A stretch of DNA of 64,000 bases, taken from NCBI GenBank assembly GCA_037783545.1, contig JBBELK010000002.1, positions 62,001-126,000 of the forward strand, written 5' to 3'. Position 1 is the stretch's first letter; every line of letters begins with the position of its first letter. This document shows positions 56,433-64,000 of the stretch, in pieces. Source of the DNA: Henricia sp. BOLD:AAB3569. Lineage: Eukaryota > Echinodermata > Asteroidea > Spinulosida > Echinasteridae. Under the pieces are notes generated by a model, which was not told the origin of the DNA, searched no databases, and was given only the letters and a program-made list of their open reading frames with translations. Position numbers and translations under genes: made by a program.

Positions 56433-57893
56433 AGGGACCATTAGAAATGATACGCGTACGGGAAACGTATGCGGCTCGGAAAGATCGAGTGGTTGTATTA
56501 CGATTTTGCGTGGGTATTAATCTGAAACAACACAAGTAATGAGAATTTCACATCAATATGCTCATGTACACATGCGCTCATTTCTTGAATAAACACGCAA
56601 AATTGTGATACAACCACCCGATTTTTCCGAGCCGCATACGTTTCCCGTACGCGTATCATTTCTAAAGGCGGATTTACACTATCGCGGAAAAATCACACTT
56701 TCGCGCTGCGCTCACCGCATTGCATGAGCCCCCAATCGCCGATCTTTCCAAAATAGAAAATTCCAGTTCTGGTATCTTGGGGCTTCTCTGATACCTCATT
56801 GGCTCATCCTGAGATCTCAGGGAATTTCCACTCTGCAAAGCGACGTTACAATACCCTGAGGAAATACACGCAAATCTGTGGAGCGAGCCGGCTGTTGTCT
56901 TGAGCCAACTGACGCCCGAGTCATTTTGATGTAATTTAATCAATTCGGTCATGTTATGCCGAAAAGAAACAATTTCTATACTTTCCAGAAATTGTATTGG
57001 GTTCCGTTCCTTATGACTGTCCCATTCCTACCAAACTTTCAAACGACGAACCTTATTTACTCCGCAGTTTTTCAAATTAATAACAGGGATGCATGCTGAC
57101 GAATGTAATGGAACGGATTCCCCAGTATGCTTTAAATAGCAGCCAATCGCCGACAACGGCCAGCATTACCGAGTACATGTATCACTAGACTTGACTTGAG
57201 AAACCTGTTTCCGTTTTGTACACGGTCTATGGAGTTTGCTACCAGAATTGGACGTAGAGAGCTGATTGGTCGAAACGCAGGACGACATTAATATTCATGT
57301 TACTCCTCCGACTTGTTCTATGGCAACTGCGTGATTATATATTACGCGCTATGAATGCATTAATATTGGCGCGAATACAGGTTTCTCAAGTCTCTAAACA
57401 GGTACTATTCATAACAACGACTGTTGTGTGTGGGGATTATAGGCGTCAGACGGACCAAATACGACTGTTTAGAGACTTGACCTCAAGTCTAATGTATCAC
57501 ATGCATGCACGGTGTTTACAATCTGCGCGCGTTACATTTGAATGCCTGCAATCGTGCTGCATAATGCACTGCAAGCGTCCCGATTGGTCCAGCAGAGGCG
57601 ACAAGATTTCTGTCGCTAGTCCCACCGCCAAATGGGGCCTTTTTCAACAGGGCCACTGTACGCAGGACTTAGGGAGTGCGTTAAAGGGGCACTGTTGCAA
57701 GAGGATGCATTGGCTGCGCGCTGGAAAGGTCAGCGCACCGCGGTCAAAGTTCAACAATTTTGAACTTTGACCCAGCTCAAAACGTTTTGCGCGTCGCGAT
57801 AGGCCGCGCACAATTAGCGGCAAACCAGTTTGTGTACAAACCAATGGCACAGTGATTTTTCCGCGATAGTGTGAACTCCCCTTAATGGTCCCT
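56433..57893. mobile_element. Palindromic MITE, split by a second MITE
   Basis: The ends read AGGGACCATTAGAAATGATA inward, flanked by ATT (56430-56432, 57894-57896). Nearly the whole unit is an inverted repeat (CGCGTACGGGAAACGTATGC on both arms, spacer near 56510-56590). The second arm is interrupted 11 bases from its end by the element at 56666-57882. Confidence 0.8.
56666..57882. mobile_element. Harbinger-like MITE nested in the previous one
   Basis: 1217 bp, flanked by TAA (56663-56665 and 57883-57885). The ends are AGGCGGATTTACACTATCGC and, inverted, AGGGGAGTTCACACTATCGC, with CGGAAAAATCAC shared inward. The TAA duplication suits PIF/Harbinger. A truncated relative is at 28880-29312. No transposase frame. 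Confidence 0.78.
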
Positions 57894-58117
57894 ATTATTT
57901 ATCGCCGCGAACGCGAAGCGAAGACAAGTAAATCTAAGATATTCTCTCGTCCATATCAACACCCAGACCCCCTTCTTATGAAATATGTTGGCAGATTTGT
58001 GTACAAATTGGAAAATACGGCATGTAGGCCTATTTTCCCCACAAGAAGAGAAACCAACCGCGAATGACTAAAGCAACTCGCACTGGTTTCTACGGCTGGA
58101 AATACAACTAACTCACA

Positions 58118-58172
58118 AGACCACGTGACTTTTCGAAACCAGAATCTGGTTCCAAAAGTCACGTGACCTATA
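58118..58172. repeat. Short hairpin with CACGTGAC arms
   Basis: CACGTGACTTTTCG-AACCAGA-ATCTGGTT-CAAAAGTCACGTGAC: near-perfect inverted arms of about 25 bp with almost no loop. It could be a minimal MITE remnant. Confidence 0.7.
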
Positions 58173-58880
58173 ATTTTGACCTATAATGTATGGGTCTATT
58201 TCGAGCCCAAAGGAGCCCAACGAAGCCGATGTGTCCCTTTAACCTTAAAATATTACACATGCCCATTATAGCATCAAAAATCAAATTCAAACCTTGTATG
58301 CATCATCGTAAATAAACACGCGGCGAAACACTGACGAATCGTACCCGACGATTAACGATAACGTCCGGACGGTGCATTCGGAAACCTTCGGAAAAACGAG
58401 GAATTCCCCCTGTTTCAATATGGCGGACTAACATGTATACTGGCAGTTGCCGGACCGTATTACTTCGTTCTCTCGAAAAGACCATACACGATAAAATAAA
58501 AACTGTTAAAGGTGATTCTGCCAGAGATTAAGCCATAAAAAGGACCTCAAAATTGATTCAATGTGAAAAAAATGGTCCAAAAGTAAGCAGGATAAATTTA
58601 TCACAGAGATTATGCATTTCAGTAGTTAATTTTACTCTATTTCGAAAAATGTTGAGGCAGAATTATCTTTTAATTGAAGATCTACTCTAAAATTAACACT
58701 TTTTTCAAACACATTACAGTGGAAAATTGCTATAACGCACACCATAATAAACATTCAGCAAAAGTAAACATCTCTCATATGACTTTCAACTACATGTATA
58801 ACCAAAAGAAACATTTAACAGAAATTTTGATCAAAACAGGTCTATTGAGTACAAAGAGAACTTGTGAATGACAGGCACTA

Positions 58881-61481
58881 TAGTAGGAGACCAGCCTGTA
58901 GGTCCCGTGACCAAATTCTGGGAACAAAGGTTTGAAAGTGTTTTTGTGTTCCCTGATGAATACCGAACAATTTTGACTTGGGCTGCCCCCTTGAAAATGT
59001 CAGGCATTTCCGGGAGGTGTCAACAAAGGTCAAACAGGGGTCAAAATTCAAATATATTCAAATCGTGTCGATATGCATATCAAATTACTCGTCTAGTCAT
59101 GAGGATTCCAAAAATGTATAGTTTGTTATACCTCCGACCTTAAATAAGGGCGCTGTGGTCAAAAACGTCGAAAGGTCAACGCACTTTTGACTGGTGGTCA
59201 AATTCACCAACACAGTTAACATTATCCGATTCTAATGATTTTAGTGTCTAATAATATGTTTTCTGACATGGCAAATTCAACTAAGCAACTTTTAAAAGTA
59301 AAAGTGGTTGCCATAACCTTGAAATTTCAAAATGGCTGCTAAAAGGTTAACATAAATTAGCCAAAAACAACAATTTTTTTCCCAAACCCATGGATAAGAA
59401 ATTATTAAATGTTTGTCACCGAAATGTCATGAACAATTGAAACACTTTTTTAAAAACAAATAATGATTTTTAATTATGTGTATCCTTTTTCTTTAGAGCA
59501 CATGTTCGATATAATATTGTACAGTATACCATATAAAGTGTATAGGTAAATGATGACGATGGGCTGTGAATATCTGCAACAATATAGCTTCAACAACATG
59601 TTCCCTCATTGGGTAAAAGTTTATGGATGCAATGAAACTGACATTTTACGTTTGGTAAGTACCTCATTGAACCTTTCATCCTTTTTTCATATGTGATTGG
59701 ACCAAAGACACAACAAAAAGTTAATATTTACAAAACAATTGATGGCTTAAACTAGGTTTAAATGGGCCAATTGAGTATACAGGACATATAATACTCTGAA
59801 TCATTGCGACCTTATTTCATGCTTGATGAAAATTGGTCGATTTACTTGATCTTCTCTGACCCATATGAACAACTTGCGCACATCTGCTCACTGAGCTCCG
59901 TGACCCTACGCTCAGCGCAGGAAAATGACACGGAAAACAGCGCCGCACTGCAAACTTTTGTGAGTACATAAAAAGTACGTCTATGTTTCTCACCAACTCG
60001 CTACGCATTTCAAAGTACAGAGTATTACCTTTAGTTTGGTTATTTTTTTTAAATATATGATGCACGGAGAAAAGGGGCTTTTTCACTCAAAGAACGGGTG
60101 TTAAACCTCAAAATCGGCAAAGTCAATAAAGGTCAACACGATTACTGATCATGTTCCAGTGGGTTGTCTCACTGAATTGAGTCGGAGAATTGAGTCATAT
60201 GGGTCAGAGAAGATCAAGTAAATCGACCAATTTTCATCAAGCATTAAATAAGGTCGCAATGATTCAGAGTATTATATGTCCTGTATACTCAATTAATATT
60301 ACTAGCTTGAGGAATGTAATAATATTGCCATATGGGCTCTGGCCCATTTAAACCTAGTTTAAGCCATCAATTGTTTTGTAAATATTAACTTTTTGTTGTG
60401 TCTTTGGTCCAATCACATATGAAAAAAGGATGAAAGGTTCAATAGGGTACTTACCAAGCATAAAATGTCAGTTTCATTGCATCCATAAACTTTTATCCAA
60501 TGAGGGAACATGTTGTTGAAGCTATATTGTTGCAGATATTCACAGCCCATCATCATCATTTAGGGTCTTTCTATAAATTAGGGGTCCAAAAGTGTGACAT
60601 TTGGTGTCATCCGTTACACCTGATATGTGTTATTTTTTCGTAAATAAATCATTAAAATGGCTTTTAAACTATTTTGTATGAATTGTACTTTATGTACTCA
60701 CTCTTTGAGATGGAAAGTATTTAAAGAATATGTCCTGAATTTACAAAAACAAGATGTAAAATGTAACGGGGGACACCAACATTGGACCCCTAATTTATAG
60801 AAAGACCCTTTACTTATACACTTTATATGGTATACTGTACAATATTATATCGAACATGTGCTCTAAAGAAAAAGGATACACATAATTAAAAATCATTATT
60901 TGTTTTAAAAATGGAGTGTTTCAATTGTTCGTGACGTTTCGGTGACAAACAAATTAATAATTTCTTATCCATGGGTTTGGGGGAAAAATTGTTGTTTTTG
61001 GCTAATTTATGTTAACCTTTTAGCAGCCATTTTGAAATTTCAAGGTTATGGCAACCACTTTTACTTTTAAAAGTTGCTTAGTTGAATTTGCCATGTCAGA
61101 AAACATATTATTAGACACTAAAATCATTAGAATCAGATAATGTTAACTGTGTTGGTGAATTTGACCACCAGTCAAAAGTGCGTTGACCTTTCGACGTTTT
61201 TGACCACAGCGCCCTTATTTAAGGTCGGAGGTATAACAAACTATACATTTTTGGAATCCTCATGACTAGACGAGTAATTTGATATGCATATCGACACGAT
61301 TTGAATATATTTGAATTTTGACCCCTGTTTGACCTTTGTTGACCCCTCCCGGAAATGCCTGACATTTTCAAGGGGGAAGCCCAAGTCAAAATTGTATGGT
61401 ATTCATCAGGGAACACAAAAACACTTTCAAACCTTTGTTCCCAGAATTTGGTCACGGGACCTACAGGCTGGTCTCCTACTA
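58881..61481. mobile_element. 2.6-kb foldback element
   Basis: The ends read TAGTAGGAGACCAGCCTGTA inward, flanked by CTA (58878-58880, 61482-61484). The arms are about 1 kb: 58881-59865 and 60195-61481, the right one lengthened by a MITE (60563-60808). The centre, 59866-60194, is single copy. All frames in the arms appear twice in mirror image and carry no domain. It is non-autonomous. Confidence 0.85.
60563..60808. mobile_element. 246-bp MITE in the right arm of the foldback
   Basis: The ends GGGTCTTTCTATAAATTAGG are inverted on both sides. Flanked by TTTA (60559-60562, 60809-60812). The left arm of the foldback (near 59547) shows the uninterrupted site, so the insertion postdates the foldback. 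A 3-bp TTA reading is also possible, which would fit Harbinger. Confidence 0.82.
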
Positions 61482-61769
61482 CTATAAGGTACTTTGGAAT
61501 CAACACTGTTCCGTTTCAGTGTTTTCCACAGTAATGAAATGTGTCATTTTCTGTTTCTGGGAGAATCCTATTGTCAATGGCTCTCAGAAAGGCAAGTTTG
61601 TTTGGTCATCAACCTGAATGACCTGTGTGGGGTGAGCTGCAACACTTGTTGTCGATGCCATGATGTTGGCTATAACAACTTTCCGCTGGAAGGCTACCAA
61701 CTTCTTTAAAAAATACAAAACCAATGCCACGTGCTTTAATGTGGGTTTTTTGCCTATTATTGATACACA

Positions 61770-62000
61770 TTGATTGATTGATTGATTGATTTTTTATTAA
61801 ATTACACTTCGTGGCCCACAGGCCAAATTACATGTAATTTACAACATTAAAATACATAGTTAAATATTCACATAAAATAAATAATACATATCCAAATTAC
61901 TGCACAGAGAATGTAAGAACAAGTCATCTAAAATAAAATAATTCATATTTACTTAATTAATAAACTAAAGTACGGGATTGGACTATTCTTAAACAGCTAG
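61770..62000 (-). mobile_element. CR1-like LINE 3' end with TGAT repeat tail
   Basis: (TGAT)n at about 61770-61790, then TTTTTTATTAAATTACACTTCG and GTGGCCCACAGGCC. On the minus strand this is a LINE tail ending in short tandem repeats after AATAAA-like sequence. It may belong with the coding fragment at 62857-63243, although the sequence between does not read as one element. Confidence 0.45.
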
Positions 62001-62856
62001 TATCCCCCCGTCCACATTTTTTAAGTTTTCCTGTTTATCATGGAGGTGTATGTGTCTACAACACCATCACAACTTGTTTTCCACAAAAAAATCGACAGGC
62101 TTTTGCTTAAAACGCAAAGCAGTTCCGACCCTCTTCACCTGAAATTCTGAAACGCTCGAGGTCACTTGGTTTGTTTACCAACATGGTTTTGACGTCATCC
62201 TGAGAAACATACAAAACGGCCTGTGCAGTATTGATTGGAAAATACACAAAGTGAATGTTTATCATGCCTGTTTGTCCTTGTAATTCAAAATACAAACGTG
62301 AAAAACACTTCATGTAATATGACAACAATCTACTATTACCTGTTTTGTGAAAAAACGATGAAATTGTGGCTCACAATGAAGTAAATACTGGTGCATTGCG
62401 ACGGGTGGTTTTGTCACGGAACGAACGGCATTCACAGCGGTCTGTGTATAGCATGGAACGGTCCCTGCGGGCCGTAGTTCCCACGTGTTTGAACATCGGC
62501 CGGTACAAGTTAGAATGAGCGACTCATTTTTCTCTCTTGGTAATAGAAAAGAAAATCTTTCTGCTCTTTTTTTTTTCATAGTGTCTGGTAAAACATACAA
62601 CCACGCAGCTACTGGGCATATCTCTGGCTTTTTGGACCAACAAAATTCTTCAAAAAACACCATCTAACAGAGATGGTTTTAAAAGTCTTTTGCGTATAAC
62701 GTATGGAGCTAACAATCGTGTTGACTTCTCTTTCTCAGGATTGCGTCACGGGGTCACGCGCATATCATGAATACCTAATGAGCGTTTCAGAAATCGCGAA
62801 AATCTCATTTCGAAAAGCGCACTTTTGCTTGCAATTTATCCACTTAAAACCGACAA

Positions 62857-63243
62857 TTAAAAAGAAAATGTTCTTGTGCGGATTTGAGTTATTTGGCAAG
62901 AATTACGGAGCTGTTTACCATGGCATTCAAGTCTAGTTGGAGGAATGAGGTTCTTTGTTCTCTCCGATTTGGACAACCCCTGGGAAAATAAGTGACAATG
63001 CTCAAGTCTTCTCATAGACAAACTGTCAAGATTACACGTTTCTAAAGCTTCACTATAGGTTGAATAAGACCTCCCCAAAATAGTTTTACATGCTCTTTTC
63101 TGGACTCGTTCAATATCATTACATTGCTTATTTGTCAGACCAGGGTGCCAAACAACATCGGCATATTCAAGCATTGGTCTAATATACCCACAATAATCCT
63201 CGTGGTTAAATCCAAATCGCTTCAGTGACCTCAACATAAACAA
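62857..63243 (-). mobile_element. CR1/Jockey-like LINE ORF2 C-terminal fragment
   Basis: The 128-residue frame reads MLRSLKRFGF, YIRPMLEYADVVWHPGL, IERVQKRACKTILG, YSEALETCNLDSLSMRR: the post-RT region of CR1/Jockey-type LINEs. No RT catalytic block is present, so it is a 5'-truncated copy. Confidence 0.8.
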
Positions 63244-63803
63244 CCTCTTAACACATGTATACTGACAGTCAATGAAAACAAATTAGGCCTACCCTTAACA
63301 TATTTTAATAAATGTTGTGAAAAGAAATAAGAAACAAAGTCATCGAAGCATGAAATTCACTGGTCTGAGTACTCAGACTATTGTGTTAAGACTCAATGAA
63401 TACAGCTGAATGCATTATACATCACAAAATTGCCGAGGCATATTATTTTCTACAGTAAAGTAAAATTTAGTTAAGTGTCATTAAAGAAATTATTTTCTAC
63501 AGTATAAGGTAAATCGAGTTAGGTCCACGATTGCCGGCAAATACAAGTCTAGGTGTTCACCGAGTGATTGCTGTGTTTCAATGCTGGCAAAGTGCAATTA
63601 ATACATTTATTAAAACCACACAAAAACACGAAAATAAACTGAGGTACAGATCAATTGTTTACAACAACATAAATATATCTGTTGGTACAAGTAGCTGAGT
63701 AAACATCACGGACAATTTAAAAAAGAATCATATGTAAATGGCAACTTGTTTGGCAAACAGAAACAACTTAATTTGGCAAGCTTCAACAAAATTACACGAT
63801 CTG

Positions 63804-63949
63804 GGGTCGATTTCACAAAGATTTACGACGCGTCGCAAATACCAAATCCATCGCAACTCGCCAAACCAATGGCAAAATTACAAGGGGTTCGGCGAGTTGC
63901 GATGGGTATGGTACTTGCGACGCGTCGCAAGTCTTTGTGAAATCGACCC
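63804..63949. mobile_element. 146-bp palindromic MITE
   Basis: The ends GGGTCGATTTCACAAAGA and their inverse are flanked by CTG (63801-63803, 63950-63952). The internal arms GACGCGTCGCAA and ATCGCAACTCGCC also pair, so almost the whole unit folds back. Confidence 0.85.
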
Positions 63950-64000
63950 CTGCACATATATTGGCAAGTAAATGTTAATTGACCCCATTCCTGTAATTGG

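Noticed and set aside
58868-59143. 91-codon frame repeated in mirror image at 61219-61506
   Set aside because: It is part of the inverted arms of the foldback; the duplication explains its apparent conservation.

Overview
The window looks like nuclear DNA of a marine invertebrate animal, probably a deuterostome such as an amphioxus, hemichordate or echinoderm; I cannot fix the species from sequence alone. The grounds are a tandem array of intronless class A GPCR genes, LINEs of the Tx1 and CR1/Jockey-like types, a Tc1 transposon, a large XPG-nuclease-bearing (Academ-like) transposon, many palindromic MITEs and minisatellites, and no bacterial-style operons.

Layout. 1-17300 is nested mobile DNA. 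An element with long inverted ends ('element A') runs through 1-10370 and recurs complete at 44654-49193. Inside the first copy sits a Helentron-like element, and inside its GAAA/TTTC microsatellite sits a Tx1-clade LINE (2220-9016). A second Helentron-like piece with a second LINE in exactly the same microsatellite position lies at 10371-17300. From 17301 to 43440 is the GPCR array: eight loci on the + strand, here called G1 to G8. Four are intact (G2 26364-27407, G5 33512-34543, G6 38252-39286, G8 42405-43439) and four are pseudogenes (G1, G3, G4, G7). G1 has been split by a 6.8-kb Academ-like transposon (17353-24179) with a 3-bp target duplication. From 44654 to the end the window is repeat-dominated: element A copy 2 with a 2-kb foldback inside it, a Tc1 element with a full-length transposase, a 60-bp minisatellite, nested MITEs, a 2.6-kb foldback carrying another MITE, and LINE fragments.

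How it works together. The only likely host genes are the receptors. Each has a single-exon coding region behind a conserved upstream block with a TATTTATAG box about 84 bp before the ATG. This suggests a family copied as gene-plus-promoter units and now diverging by pseudogenisation, local conversion (G6/G8 3' halves) and promoter change (G2 has two TATA boxes, G6 none). The transposons are passengers, but their nesting gives relative ages: element A, then Helentron, then Tx1 LINE; and GPCR, then Academ.

The most notable signal is the pair of Tx1 LINEs in the same interrupted GAAA microsatellite of the same carrier repeat, which suggests target-specific retrotransposition. No tRNA, rRNA or CRISPR was found. 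Long stretches at 43930-44650, 49200-51650 and 55400-56430 hold nothing I can assign.
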